A DNA stretch of 64,000 nt from contig NZ_LDZY01000007.1 of assembly GCF_001029285.1 (NCBI RefSeq), positions 62,001 to 126,000 of the forward strand, in the 5' to 3' direction. This document shows, piece after piece, positions 47,512 through 56,894 of this stretch (the stretch's first letter is position 1; each line of letters begins with the position of its first letter). The notes under the pieces were generated by a model. It ran no database searches. It was not told the DNA's origin and saw only the letters and a program-made list of their open reading frames with translations. The DNA comes from Desulfosporosinus acididurans. GTDB lineage: Bacteria > Bacillota > Desulfitobacteriia > Desulfitobacteriales > Desulfitobacteriaceae. Made by a program: the position numbers and the translations under genes.

Positions 47512-48276
47512 TTGAAAAAGGTAGGGTTCAAGTATCATGAGATTGAGGTTGACAGCACTATGGCTAATAAAGTTAAAAAGAAAGACTCTCGAATACCTCC
47601 AAGACACCCAGTCTGGAACATCTGGCAAGGATTATTTTTGATAGCTCTAGTCACGCTTCTTGAATTTCCTCTTGGCTGGCTGGAGACCCCTAAGGATCTC
47701 GTTTCGCTACCTGGAGTGTTAAGATTCCTGGGAGTTGGCTTAGGAGATGTCTTTTTATACGTTACTGTTATTTTGGTCTTTATGCGCCTCATTCGTCGCC
47801 CCATTTCAGATTTGGGTTTTGTGAGAGCCAAGAAACGTTTTTTGCTTTTAGGATTAGGGGCGGGATTCTTTTTGTTTATCAGTATTGGTTTGTTGGGGAA
47901 CGAATTGACCAAAATTTTAGGTATTCCTGCCCCACAGAGTTTTGCCATTGCTGTTAAGGGGGCGAGCCATCCTTGGGAATTCGCTCTCCTCATCTTATTG
48001 GGAGGAGTCATAGCACCAATTAAAGAAGAAATGCTCTTTCGTGGTTTAATTTTCCCGCCGCTGCGGGAAGCTCATGGTAAGGGCAGAGGAATAGTTCTCA
48101 CAGGAATATTTTTTGCGATGTTACATTTTGACTTAATTCGGTTTTTACCTTTATTTCTTGGCGGGATTGTTCTTACATGGCTTTATGAACGCTCCTCTAG
48201 TATATGGCCATCTGTTGTAGCTCACGGGACATGGAATATTCTGATGGCTCTTGCCCTCTGGATTCAGCGTTATTAG
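47512..48276 (+). CDS. CPBP-family intramembrane glutamic protease
   Basis: Multi-pass membrane protein, 254 residues, of the CAAX-processing/bacteriocin-immunity (Abi, CPBP) family. Catalytic motifs KEEMLFRGLIF (EExxxR), AMLHFD and HGTWN. About six membrane helices. Start uncertain: TTG at 47512 with GGGAA ten bases upstream, or ATG at 47560 with GAGG eleven bases upstream. No substrate suggested by neighbours. Confidence 0.86.
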   Translation: MKKVGFKYHEIEVDSTMANKVKKKDSRIPPRHPVWNIWQGLFLIALVTLLEFPLGWLETPKDLVSLPGVLRFLGVGLGDVFLYVTVILVFMRLIRRPISDLGFVRAKKRFLLLGLGAGFFLFISIGLLGNELTKILGIPAPQSFAIAVKGASHPWEFALLILLGGVIAPIKEEMLFRGLIFPPLREAHGKGRGIVLTGIFFAMLHFDLIRFLPLFLGGIVLTWLYERSSSIWPSVVAHGTWNILMALALWIQRY

Positions 48277-48365
48277 CGATCATTCATTTTTGGGGATTAA
48301 TTCCTTGGACAAATGTATAATACTAACTAGGGAGTTTTAGGCTTTTAAGAAGGAGAGCTGTAATT

Positions 48366-49139
48366 GTGGAATCTGTTTTAATTAAGACTCATGGATTGAC
48401 GAAACGCTATGGGTCGGTATCTGTGGTAAAGGGGCTTGATTTAGAAGTTAAGAGCGGTGAAATATTCGGTTTCTTGGGGCCAAATGGGGCTGGGAAAACC
48501 ACGACAATTAAAATGTTAACCGGTTTGCTGGATCCTAGTGAAGGAGAGGCCTTGATCTGTAACTATGATATTAGCAAACAGCCTGCTCAAGCTAAGTCAT
48601 TAATGGCCTATGTGCCTGATCAGCCCAAATTATATGGTAAGCTTTCAGCGCGAGAATTCTTGCACCTCATTTCTGCCCTTTACAGAGTACCAAAGGATGT
48701 CGTGAAAGAGAGAGCAGAACAGCTGCTGAATTTGTTCGGACTTCAAGAACGAGCGGATGAGTTGCTGGAAGGTTATTCTCATAGCATGCGCCAAAAGGTG
48801 GTCTTGGCGTCAGCTCTTATCCATCAGCCAAAGGTAATTCTTCTCGATGAGCCTACTGTTGGTCTTGATCCGGGAAGTGCTCGTTTGCTCAAAGATGTTT
48901 TGCAGGAAATGGCTCGACAAGGAGCTGCTGTCTTTGTATCCACACATATACTGGAGATTGCCGAAAGAATGTGCCATCGCGTAGGCATTCTTAAAGATGG
49001 CTTACTGATTGCTCAGGGCAGCCCTGAAGAGCTGCGGCAGAAAGTAGGACGTGAAGGAGAAAGCCTGGAAGATATCTTCTTAGAGCTTACAGGCAGTCAT
49101 GAAAATGCTGAATTGATTAAGAGTCTGGAGGAGGGCTAA
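48366..49139 (+). CDS. ABC transporter ATP-binding protein
   Basis: 257 residues: Walker A GPNGAGKTTTIKML, signature SHSMRQKVVLASALIHQP (SxSxRQ variant), Walker B VILLDEPTVGLDP, H-loop STHILE. DrrA/CcmA-like exporter ATPase. GTG follows AAGGAGAG. Four bases separate it from the permease gene, its evident partner. Confidence 0.92.
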   Translation: MESVLIKTHGLTKRYGSVSVVKGLDLEVKSGEIFGFLGPNGAGKTTTIKMLTGLLDPSEGEALICNYDISKQPAQAKSLMAYVPDQPKLYGKLSAREFLHLISALYRVPKDVVKERAEQLLNLFGLQERADELLEGYSHSMRQKVVLASALIHQPKVILLDEPTVGLDPGSARLLKDVLQEMARQGAAVFVSTHILEIAERMCHRVGILKDGLLIAQGSPEELRQKVGREGESLEDIFLELTGSHENAELIKSLEEG

Positions 49140-49143
49140 AACA

Positions 49144-50991
49144 ATGAAAATCCTATTGCCTCCGCCTTTGGAGAGTCCGCCGCAGGAACAATCATTTTGG
49201 CAAAATTTTATACTGCTGCTTAGAAATCAACTGCAAGTTAGTTGGAATAAACTGCGTCATAGGCCGGCAAGAGCCCTTATCGGCATGGGAGGGCTTTTAA
49301 TAGGGGTAATTGCGATTGTCGTTTCCCTGGGAATTTACGCTTATGGGTCTTTAAGAACTCTGTCACCCGATACGGTCCAGGGTTTCCTCTCGATGTTATT
49401 TATGGTCGGCTTAGGGGGACAGATCTTTTTTGGTATTACAGGAGCCTTTGTTGCCCTTTATATGTCAGACGATCTTGAGCTTTTGTTTATGGCACCGGTA
49501 CCTATCAAAGCTGTGTTTGCTGTTAAATCGGTAGTGATTATTGGCAGCAATTTTTTAACAGCTGTTTTGTTTGCCTTCTTACCCGGACTGTTTTACGGTT
49601 TGCTTTTTCAAGCAGGAGCCTCATTTTATATTCTGGTTTTGTTGGTCGGACTTGGTTTATGGGCAATGGGAACGGCGATCGCCGAATTGATTAATCTGTT
49701 GGTTATGCGTGTTATTCCGCCCCATCGCAGTAAGGAAGCAATCGGCTTCATAGGGGCTTTGGGAGGAATTATCATTGCCCTTAGTTTTCAGCTCCCCAAT
49801 ATGCTAATGAACAGTCGAAACAAATTCGATCTTGGCTCTTGGTTGGAACAGCAAAAACAAATGCTTAGTGTCATGAAATTTTTCCCCTGGGGTTGGGGTT
49901 CGTCGGCACTGGTTGCGGGTGTATCACAAAATTTCCTAGGAGGCTTAGGCTGGAGTCTGTTAATACTGTTGGTCGGAGTATTACTCTTCTTAATTGCCTT
50001 TAATCTCGTTGAGAAAGGATTCCGCAGAGGATTCATTTCCCTAAGTCAAGGGGAAAGGGGAAAACGGCGCAAGGCTCAGACAGAAGAGAGGGGGGTAAAA
50101 CTGCAGAAGGCCCCTTCCCTTGCTATGCTTAAGCAAGACGTTGCAGCTCCAGCATCTCCCTGGTTAGGAATGTGGGCCGTAGCCAAAAAGGATCTGCTCT
50201 CTATGAAGCGTGATACCCGGGAGTGGTTCGGCTACTTAGTTCCTTTGATTATTATGCTTTTCTTTATTGGACAGTTTTTATTTTCGTCCGTCAAGACTTC
50301 ACACAGCACATTAATGACCGTGCTAATCATGTATACCATTATGTTCAGTGGAAATATGGCGTTACAATCGTTTGGCCGTGAGGGAGAATCAGACTGGCTC
50401 TTAAACAGTGTACCTCTTGCCGGATGGCCGGTCGTATGGGGCAAGTTACTGGCTGCCATTTTACCTACTTTGGTGTTAATGGAAGTACTGTTAGTTGGGA
50501 CTGCACTGGCTATAGGGGTTTCTAAGACCCTCATTGTTGCTTTGGCCGTGGGAGCGGTATTCCTCTCTTTAGGATCAAGTTCTATTGGGCTGTTTTATTC
50601 AATTAATAACTGCCGTTACAATCCCGATACCCCTCAACAAAGGATCGCCCCAGGCGCTTCCTTGTTTATGTACCTGATAAACTTATTCTTCATACTTTTA
50701 TTAGCTGTGGGTTTAACCTATCTTTTTTTGCCGAGTGAGTTGGTTTCTGCTCTTAGAGACCTTCCGGCTGTAACCTATAAAGGAGGTTTACTGTCAGGGC
50801 TGATTTATGGGATCTATCTTCTTAGCCGCCCCCTCTTGTGGTCAACCGCTTGGCGGGTTTTTCTGGGAGTTATCGTTACGGGCGGAATATGGGCGGCCAT
50901 GTTTTTTGGATTTATGGCGGCGACCGTTCGGCAGAGCCGGAAAGGTTTTCGAGTGGAAATTATTGCAGGCAGAAAGAAAAGAAGTCGATAG
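49144..50991 (+). CDS. ABC-2-like exporter permease
   Basis: 615 residues with two bundles of about six membrane helices each (about 45-290 and 365-605) joined by a basic cytoplasmic linker (GERGKRRKAQ). Fits the large putative ABC exporter permeases that pair with a single CcmA-like ATPase. Substrate unknown. ATG follows GGAGGAGG at the end of the ATPase gene. Confidence 0.85.
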   Translation: MKILLPPPLESPPQEQSFWQNFILLLRNQLQVSWNKLRHRPARALIGMGGLLIGVIAIVVSLGIYAYGSLRTLSPDTVQGFLSMLFMVGLGGQIFFGITGAFVALYMSDDLELLFMAPVPIKAVFAVKSVVIIGSNFLTAVLFAFLPGLFYGLLFQAGASFYILVLLVGLGLWAMGTAIAELINLLVMRVIPPHRSKEAIGFIGALGGIIIALSFQLPNMLMNSRNKFDLGSWLEQQKQMLSVMKFFPWGWGSSALVAGVSQNFLGGLGWSLLILLVGVLLFLIAFNLVEKGFRRGFISLSQGERGKRRKAQTEERGVKLQKAPSLAMLKQDVAAPASPWLGMWAVAKKDLLSMKRDTREWFGYLVPLIIMLFFIGQFLFSSVKTSHSTLMTVLIMYTIMFSGNMALQSFGREGESDWLLNSVPLAGWPVVWGKLLAAILPTLVLMEVLLVGTALAIGVSKTLIVALAVGAVFLSLGSSSIGLFYSINNCRYNPDTPQQRIAPGASLFMYLINLFFILLLAVGLTYLFLPSELVSALRDLPAVTYKGGLLSGLIYGIYLLSRPLLWSTAWRVFLGVIVTGGIWAAMFFGFMAATVRQSRKGFRVEIIAGRKKRSR

Positions 50992-51011
50992 GATGAAGCA
51001 ACCATCCATAG

Positions 51012-51179
51012 ATGAATTCGCTCTTGCGGGCGAATCAACCTCCCTCTGGAATACCAACTCCAGTTTATGATTATGCGAAAGAGGAACGAGATATAGTTTT
51101 TGCAGAGAAAAGGTTATTGGACAGAATGGATACCTGGATTTACAATGAGCTGGAATACATTGGGGAGGAAGAAAGGTGA
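51012..51179 (+). CDS. Small 55-residue protein coupled to rlmD
   Basis: Continuous frame MNSLLRANQPPSGIPTPV...WIYNELEYIGEEER whose TGA overlaps the rlmD GTG (GTGA). The acidic, amphipathic composition looks real, but the ATG lacks a close ribosome site. A second ATG at 50993, with TAGG before it, opens another frame (MKQPSIDEFALAGEST) that stops after 25 codons, so a frameshift within an originally longer gene is possible. No family recognised. Confidence 0.4.
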   Translation: MNSLLRANQPPSGIPTPVYDYAKEERDIVFAEKRLLDRMDTWIYNELEYIGEEER

Positions 51180-52558
51180 AATCAAAGTATCCGGTTAATG
51201 GGAAAGCCAATGCCATCGGTGTAATTGAATTGGAATGCCTTCGTCTTTCCTCGGACGGAATGGCTGTGGGATATTATGAGGGCAAAACTACCTTTGTGCC
51301 TGGCCTGCTGCCCGGGGAAATAGGCCAGGTTCAGATTGCGGAAGCAAAGAAAAACTGGCAGCGTGGAAAATTGCTAAAGATTTTAAAGAAATCTGTAGAC
51401 CGGGTCAACCCTCCTTGCAGTGTTTACTCTGTTTGCGGCGGCTGCCAAGTGCAGCACCTTAAGTATGAGCAAACTTTAGTCTGGAAGAGACAGTGGGTGG
51501 CCGATGCTCTTGCCAGAATCGGTAAAATACAACTGGATAATGCTAAGATTCATCCTACTATTGGGATGGATTATCCCTGGCGCTATCGCAACAAAGCCCG
51601 GCTCCATTGGGGAGAACCGGGCATCATTGGTTATTATCAGGGAAAAAGTAAAGCGACGGTTCGGTTTAGTGACTGCCTTTTGATCAGTGAAAAAATGAAT
51701 CGCTGGGTAGAGGAAGTGGAAAGGCTTCTGAGCAAACAGAACGAGAAATCCCTTTCCCGGCTGACCTCGCTTACCTTCAGGGAAAATTCTCAAGGAGAAG
51801 GAATGCTGATTTTGGATTCCATGGAAAATGTTTCTCTGAGGGAAAGGGATGATTTTTTATCAGATGCACAGAAGTCTGGGGTATCGTCCGAGCCCGACGA
51901 AGAAAGGAAAGGGACAGTACATAATGAAATTGGCTTAGGACTCCGCTGGATCTGGAGCATCAACAGTTCAGGAGAACCGGTGCGCATCGCAGGTCGGGGG
52001 AATTTCACCGAGAGCGTGTTGGAAGCTGAGTTCAAGATCTCTCCCTTGGCCTTCCTGCAAATCAATCCTGCTCAGACCCGCAGACTTTATCAAACGGTGT
52101 TGGATTGGGCAGAGCTTTCAGTTGAGAAAGTAGTCTGGGATCTTTACTGCGGAATCGGGACTATCACCTTGGCTTTAGCTGCAAAAGCCAAAAAGGTCTG
52201 GGGAATTGAAGAAAACCCCTACGCTGTGAAAGATGCCAAGGAAAATGCTAAGCATAACCGAATTGATAATGTAGAGTTCATTGCTGGAAAAGTGGAGGAT
52301 ACCTTCCGTCAAATCATCGACCAACCGGATATTGTAGTTCTCGATCCTCCCCGGGCCGGAGCCCACAAGAGCGTGTTAGAACGATTGTTGGAATTGAAGC
52401 CGGAGCAGATCATCTATGTCTCCTGTGATCCAGGGACATTGGCGCGGGATCTTGGGATATTGCAGAACGGGGGATACCAGGTGGCTGAGGTGCAACCAGT
52501 GGATATGTTTCCGTGGACGGTGCACGTTGAGAGCATCGTTCGCCTCTTGCTTTTTTGA
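51176..52558 (+). CDS. rlmD: 23S rRNA (uracil-C5)-methyltransferase, RlmD/RumA type
   Basis: TrmA-family RNA methyltransferase, 460 residues. TRAM domain about 12-70; iron-sulfur cysteines CSVYSVCGGC; SAM motif WDLYCGIGTITLALA; catalytic cysteine VSCDPGTLARD. GTG overlaps the preceding small gene. The extreme C-terminus is unusual: HVESIVRL is followed by only LLF and stop, while a copy of the same 21 bases at 53651 continues in frame with ERKHND and stop. That suggests the original 3' end was displaced by an insertion. RlmD or a paralogue such as RlmCD cannot be separated by sequence alone. Confidence 0.92.
   Translation: MKSKYPVNGKANAIGVIELECLRLSSDGMAVGYYEGKTTFVPGLLPGEIGQVQIAEAKKNWQRGKLLKILKKSVDRVNPPCSVYSVCGGCQVQHLKYEQTLVWKRQWVADALARIGKIQLDNAKIHPTIGMDYPWRYRNKARLHWGEPGIIGYYQGKSKATVRFSDCLLISEKMNRWVEEVERLLSKQNEKSLSRLTSLTFRENSQGEGMLILDSMENVSLRERDDFLSDAQKSGVSSEPDEERKGTVHNEIGLGLRWIWSINSSGEPVRIAGRGNFTESVLEAEFKISPLAFLQINPAQTRRLYQTVLDWAELSVEKVVWDLYCGIGTITLALAAKAKKVWGIEENPYAVKDAKENAKHNRIDNVEFIAGKVEDTFRQIIDQPDIVVLDPPRAGAHKSVLERLLELKPEQIIYVSCDPGTLARDLGILQNGGYQVAEVQPVDMFPWTVHVESIVRLLLF
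52526..52546 (+). repeat. 21-bp direct repeat within the rlmD 3' end, candidate att core (left)
   Basis: Encodes VESIVRL. An exact copy lies at 53651-53671. In streptococci the rum/rlmD 3' end is a known target of serine-recombinase elements. Confidence 0.6.
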
Positions 52559-52578
52559 GAAGAAAGTTGGTAAGCTAA

Positions 52579-53484
52579 TTGGCACAAAGTGTGGATAACA
52601 AGAAAAGCAAAACAATAGCTGATAGAGTATTTGTGGTAACAGAGTGCAGCGGTTTATTGGATTTTTTAACACTTAAGTTAACTAATCAATCAAGAAATAA
52701 CATAAAGTCTTTGCTCACACACAGACAGGTTAATGTGGATGGGCGTGTCGTTACGCAGCACGACTTTCCTCTGAAAGAGGAACAGACGGTACGGATAGTC
52801 CGTTCGGTAATTCGGGGGCAAAAAGAGAAAGATGTGCTGCAAATTTTATATGAGGATGCTGATTTGATCGTAATCAATAAGCCGGCTGGCTTGTTGGCTA
52901 TAACTGATAATAAAAATGGGGTTTCCGCTTATCATTTGCTGACGGATTATGTGCGCCGGGCTAACCCGAAAGCCCGTATCTTTATTGTTCATCGTCTGGA
53001 CCGGGATACCTCCGGGGTGCTGATGTTTGCCAAAAATGAAAAGTTGAAACTAGCGTTGCAAGATAATTGGGGCGGCCTTGTAACGCAACGGGGTTATGTG
53101 GCGATTGTGGAGGGACGACTAAAAGAAAAAAGCGGTAGAATTCGCTCCTGGCTTAAGGAAACAAAGACGCTGCTTGTGTATTCCAGCCCAAAGGTGGGGG
53201 ACGGTTTGGAGGCCATTACGAATTATCAAGTGATCAATGAAACCCAAGACTATTCGCTGTTGAATATTCAACTGGAAACAGGTCGCAAGAATCAAATTCG
53301 AGTGCATATGAAAGAATTAGGGCATTCTGTCGTGGGCGATACCAAATATGGTGCTAGAACTAATCCTTTAAAGCGATTAGGGTTGCATGCGCACAAACTG
53401 GAATTTAGGCATCCTTTTGCTAATCAGTTGTTGTGCTTTGAAACAGAAGTACCGGAGAATTTTAAAGCGTTAATAAAGCTCTGA
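52579..53484 (+). CDS. RluA-family RNA pseudouridine synthase
   Basis: 301 residues: N-terminal S4 domain about 25-85 (RNNIKSLLTHRQVNVDG), catalytic domain with FIVHRLDRDTSGVLMFAKN (catalytic Asp) and RKNQIRVHMKELGHSVVGD. Modifies uridines in RNA; the site is unknown. TTG at 52579 is assumed, with a poor ribosome site; GTG at 52591 is possible. It lies entirely between the two 21-bp repeats that flank the rlmD end, so it may be passenger DNA of an inserted element. Confidence 0.88.
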   Translation: MAQSVDNKKSKTIADRVFVVTECSGLLDFLTLKLTNQSRNNIKSLLTHRQVNVDGRVVTQHDFPLKEEQTVRIVRSVIRGQKEKDVLQILYEDADLIVINKPAGLLAITDNKNGVSAYHLLTDYVRRANPKARIFIVHRLDRDTSGVLMFAKNEKLKLALQDNWGGLVTQRGYVAIVEGRLKEKSGRIRSWLKETKTLLVYSSPKVGDGLEAITNYQVINETQDYSLLNIQLETGRKNQIRVHMKELGHSVVGDTKYGARTNPLKRLGLHAHKLEFRHPFANQLLCFETEVPENFKALIKL

Positions 53485-53491
53485 CGAAATT

Positions 53492-53692
53492 GTGGCAGCA
53501 TGCCAAGAATTACATACTGCCTTGGATAGATATCAAGGAATACTTACGAGGATAAAAGAGGAAAAATGATTAGATAAAATGGCCTCGGGTATTGTGCTGT
53601 AGGCTAAGAGAAACAAATTTTTCGAACATGTACCCGCGAACACACACCATGTTGAGAGCATCGTTCGCCTCGAAAGAAAACACAACGACTAA
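53492..53692 (+). repeat. Remnant block 1: att-like copy of the rlmD 3' end with flank
   Basis: Holds GCAGCATGCCAAGAATTACA, GAACATGTACCCGCGAACAC and the 21-bp core at 53651-53671, then codons for ERKHND and TAA at 53690. The upstream part also occurs at 55310-55412. The rest of the gap to 53919 shows no gene. Confidence 0.55.
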
Positions 53693-53919
53693 ATATGGAA
53701 AAAGTCCAGTGGTGTAACCACTATATATAGCGGTTTTGGTAAAAAATTATGTGTTTCTCTGTACTGCAAGAGTAGTGTGGGGAAACATTTTTTTACAGTT
53801 TTGCGTCAGAATTATGAAACTCCGTTACTTTGAACCTTAGGAGTATGTCGGAAAATGCGAATTGAATTAAGAAATTATTTGGATAATAGATTAGAAGAAC
53901 AATGGTAAAAGGAGGTTTG

Positions 53920-54117
53920 ATGTTAATGAGTATATTTACAGAGCTAATAATCAGAGGGGTCCTCGTTATTGCGTTAAATGATAGTATTATACTTTACGTG
54001 GTTAAAAAGCGTTCTTCTCCAATAACTATTCCTTTAATTTTAGAAATAACTATAGTAACTAGTGTCGCATTAGTAATTAACATTTGGTATTGTCTTAAAA
54101 AGAATGGAATAATTTGA
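53920..54117 (+). CDS. Small hydrophobic protein, two membrane helices
   Basis: 65 residues; helices about 4-25 and 40-58. The ribosome site AAAGGAGG is strong, four bases before ATG 53920 and ten before ATG 53926. No family recognised. It lies in the scarred region between the two repeat blocks, possibly a passenger gene. Confidence 0.5.
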   Translation: MLMSIFTELIIRGVLVIALNDSIILYVVKKRSSPITIPLILEITIVTSVALVINIWYCLKKNGII

Positions 54118-54261
54118 AATAAAACATTTAGAAATCATGGCAAGGCGCATTCTTCTGATAAACGTAACAAGTTGAGTTCCACTTGCCACATTTGTTACCA
54201 GTAGTTCCCATGCAATGAACTCCATAAAATCCAGTTAAGTAGTGTTAAGGAGGAGCTTGTT

Positions 54262-55146
54262 ATGCAAAAAATTGTTCCGCATTTATGGTACGACACGGAG
54301 GCCAAAGAAGCGGCCCTGTTTTATACCAGTTTATTTGACCAATCGAAACTATTGGATGTAACAGTTATAGAAAACACCCCATCAGGTGACGCAGAAAGTG
54401 TAAGTTTTGAGTTAGCCGGACAGCAATTTAAGGCGATCAGTGCTGGCCCTTTCTTCAAATTCAACCCTTCTATTTCCTTGATGGTCGCTTGCTACTCAAT
54501 AGAAGAGGTGAATACCAAGTGGAGAGCATTATCTGAAGGGGGAACGGAATTAATGCCATTGGGTGAATACCCCTTTAGTAAGCGGTATAGCTGGGTCCAG
54601 GACCGGTACGGTTTATCCTGGCAGTTGATGCTTACCGACCATGGCCAAAGTGTTCAAAAGATTACCTCCAACTTGCTTTTCTCAGATGAATCATGCGGGA
54701 AAGCTGAAGAAGCTGTAAGGTACTACACTGGGGTCTTTGGAAAATCGGAAATAGGGACAATCAGCAGATATAAAGAAGGAGAAGCAGAGTTACCAAAGGC
54801 AAAAATAAACTATGCTGCATTCAAACTGAACGGTATCGCTTTTTCTGCGATGGACAACGGCTTTGATGTGGATTATGGTTTTAATGAAGCATTTTCACTC
54901 ATGATAAATTGTGAGGACCAGAAGGAGATTGATTACTTCTGGGACAAGCTCTCTGCCGTACCTGAAGCTGAACAATGCGGTTGGGTCAAGGACAAGTTTG
55001 GAGTATCGTGGCAAATTGTACCTGCGATAATGGATGAAATGATGAAATCTGGTGACAGAAAACGATTACAGCGGGTGACAGAGGCGTTCCTGAAAATGAA
55101 GAAATTTGATGTGGACGCTTTGCAAAAAGCTTATGAAGGGATTTAA
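54262..55146 (+). CDS. Tandem VOC-superfamily (PhnB-like) protein
   Basis: 294 residues with two glyoxalase/bleomycin-fold halves: PHLWYDTEAKEAALFYTSLF...WVQDRYGLSWQL and LLFSDESCGKAEEAVRYYTGVF...WVKDKFGVSWQI. This double form is often annotated PhnB or 3-demethylubiquinone methyltransferase-like, but its substrate is unknown. ATG follows AAGGAGGAG. Flanked on both sides by similar remnant blocks, so it may have arrived by transfer. Confidence 0.85.
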   Translation: MQKIVPHLWYDTEAKEAALFYTSLFDQSKLLDVTVIENTPSGDAESVSFELAGQQFKAISAGPFFKFNPSISLMVACYSIEEVNTKWRALSEGGTELMPLGEYPFSKRYSWVQDRYGLSWQLMLTDHGQSVQKITSNLLFSDESCGKAEEAVRYYTGVFGKSEIGTISRYKEGEAELPKAKINYAAFKLNGIAFSAMDNGFDVDYGFNEAFSLMINCEDQKEIDYFWDKLSAVPEAEQCGWVKDKFGVSWQIVPAIMDEMMKSGDRKRLQRVTEAFLKMKKFDVDALQKAYEGI

Positions 55147-55309
55147 GGTGTAACACTAAGACAACAGTTAGAATACCGGTTGACGTGTAAAATCAAAGGA
55201 TTAACAATCGATAAGGAAAATGCAACTGGCCAATAGGTCAGTTGCAATTTAGTTTAGTAGAGATGTTCATTTTTGATTCAATCGTCTCTTTTCTAACTGA
55301 TCCTAAACT

Positions 55310-55412
55310 GTAGCAGCATCCACGAATTACATACCGCCTTAGAACAAGGCCTCCGAAATTGTGGTTGGGTCTAGAAAACAGCATTTTTGGAACATGTACC
55401 CATGAACACACC
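55310..55412 (+). repeat. Remnant block 2, similar to block 1
   Basis: GCAGCATCCACGAATTACAT, then GGCCTC..AATTGTG and GAACATGTACCCATGAACAC match block 1 with indels. After ACACACCA the copies diverge: block 1 enters the rlmD core, block 2 enters the recombinase fragment. Confidence 0.55.
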
Positions 55413-56551
55413 AAGAAGAAAGTTCGAACTTGTCACAGATCACTAAGATGGGAATAAGTTACAGGTTTCAAGAGGGTAAGGTATTAGTTAACCACAATAA
55501 ATTCCTCGGCTATACCAAGGATGATCAGGGTCAGTTAGTTATTGTGCCGGAAGAAGCTGAAGTGGTACGCCGGATATATCGAGAGTTTTTGAATGGTAAA
55601 AGCCCTTATAAAATTGCTGCAGATTTACAAAGGGATGGGATAATCACAGGGTCAGGTGGTTCGCGTTGGTATGATAGTACTGTGATTGGTATCCTTAAAA
55701 ACGAAAAATATCAAGGCGATGCTCTACTTCAAAAAACCTATACGGTTGACTTTTTAAGTAAAAAGCGTGTAAATAACAATGGCCATGCTGCCCAATATTA
55801 TGTTGAAGAGAGCCATCCGGCGATCATTTCCAAAGAAGAATTCGCTGCAGCGCAAGCAGAATTTCAAAGACGTTCAAATATGCGCGGGTACTCAAGAACA
55901 GGGAAAAGTGCTTATACCAGTGAGTATGCCTTTTCAGGGAAACTTTATTGCCAAAAGTGTGGCTCTAAGTTTAGAAGATCAGCCTGGGGCACGGGGAAAA
56001 ATAAAAAGTACGTTTGGATATGCATAAACCATCAGATAAACGGAAACTCTGCATGTGATCAAAAGTCGGTCAAGGAGAAAGATTTGGAGAAGGCGTTTGT
56101 TAGAGCGATGAACTGGGTTATTAATAGAAAAGAAATCTATTTGGAAGAACTTTCAAGAGACATATACCATGGTCTTGAGCCGATAGCTGAAGAATATACA
56201 ATGGAAGAGCTTTACGCCCGCCTGGAGAACTTGCAAGAGAAAATGAAGGGATTGGTAAAGCGGAGTATAAAGGCTGGAAATGTTGATGAGAATGGACATT
56301 CAGTTCTTGGCGCAGAAATAGAAAAAGTGCAAAACAGGATGAAAAAGCTTAAAGAACAAATAACTGAACGGTCAATGCGGCAAAAAAGGGTGGAAGAGTT
56401 CAGGGAATTTCTAGTGTTGCAGGAGGGTGGAATTGATAGGTTCGACGATGTATTATTTCGGAGGTTCGTTGATAGTGTGGAAGTGCAATCTATGGTTGAG
56501 GTAGCGTTTTTGTTTAAGGTTGGCGTTGAAGTGAGGGAGGTCCTTGGATAA
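55406..56551 (+). pseudogene. Large serine recombinase lacking its catalytic domain
   Basis: The frame begins at a junction with repeat block 2 and reads SNLSQITKMGISYRFQEGK..., which is where the recombinase domain starts in full-length large serine recombinases; the roughly 130-residue resolvase domain with the catalytic serine is missing. Present: recombinase domain (FLGYTKDDQG; GILKNEKYQGDALLQKTYTV), zinc ribbon with CQKCGSKF and later cysteines (CINH, CDQ), and a C-terminal coiled coil. A TTG at 55430 could start translation of a non-catalytic protein. Most likely a relic of the element that used the rlmD end. Confidence 0.85.
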
Positions 56552-56711
56552 ATGAAAATACAGATCGAGTTATAGTAATTTTGATTAGCTTGCTTATTGG
56601 ATATTAGTATTATAACAGATGAATAAATACTCATTAATCAAGTTAAATATTGAATAGTCCTTTTCTAATAGGAGTACGGTTAAATTTAATTGTATTCCTA
56701 TAAAAAAATGC

Positions 56712-56742
56712 TTGACCTGGTGTTAACTCCAGATGATAGACT
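56712..56742 (+). promoter_or_regulatory. MerR-type promoter 1 (19-bp spacer)
   Basis: TTGACC and TAGACT with a 19-base spacer holding the dyad ACCTGG...CCAGAT. A 19-bp spacer is the hallmark of MerR-activated promoters. The gap 56552-56894 contains these two sites and no gene. Confidence 0.7.
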
Positions 56743-56838
56743 ATGACACGTAGTCAATCTCTGTTTGACGTAACACCCCAGTTTCCCACTAGATAGGAAA
56801 AATAAATATAAGGTGAAAATGACTATGAGAATAATTGC

Positions 56839-56869
56839 TCGACCTGGTGTTAAATTCAGGTGATATGGT
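56839..56869 (+). promoter_or_regulatory. MerR-type promoter 2 (19-bp spacer)
   Basis: TCGACC and TATGGT with a 19-base spacer and dyad ACCTG...CAGGT; shares ACCTGGTGTTAA with promoter 1. It is 26 bp before the merR gene, implying autoregulation. Confidence 0.68.
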
Positions 56870-56894
56870 TGTAAAAACGAGGAGGTAGTCTCAT

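Noticed and set aside
47535-48011. Minus-strand open frame opposite the CPBP protease
   Set aside because: Arises from reversed hydrophobic codons; no start signal.
52561-52600. TTGGCACAAAGTGTGG as a sigma-54 promoter
   Set aside because: The -12 GC is absent at the required spacing (GG occurs instead), and it overlaps the start of the RluA-family gene.
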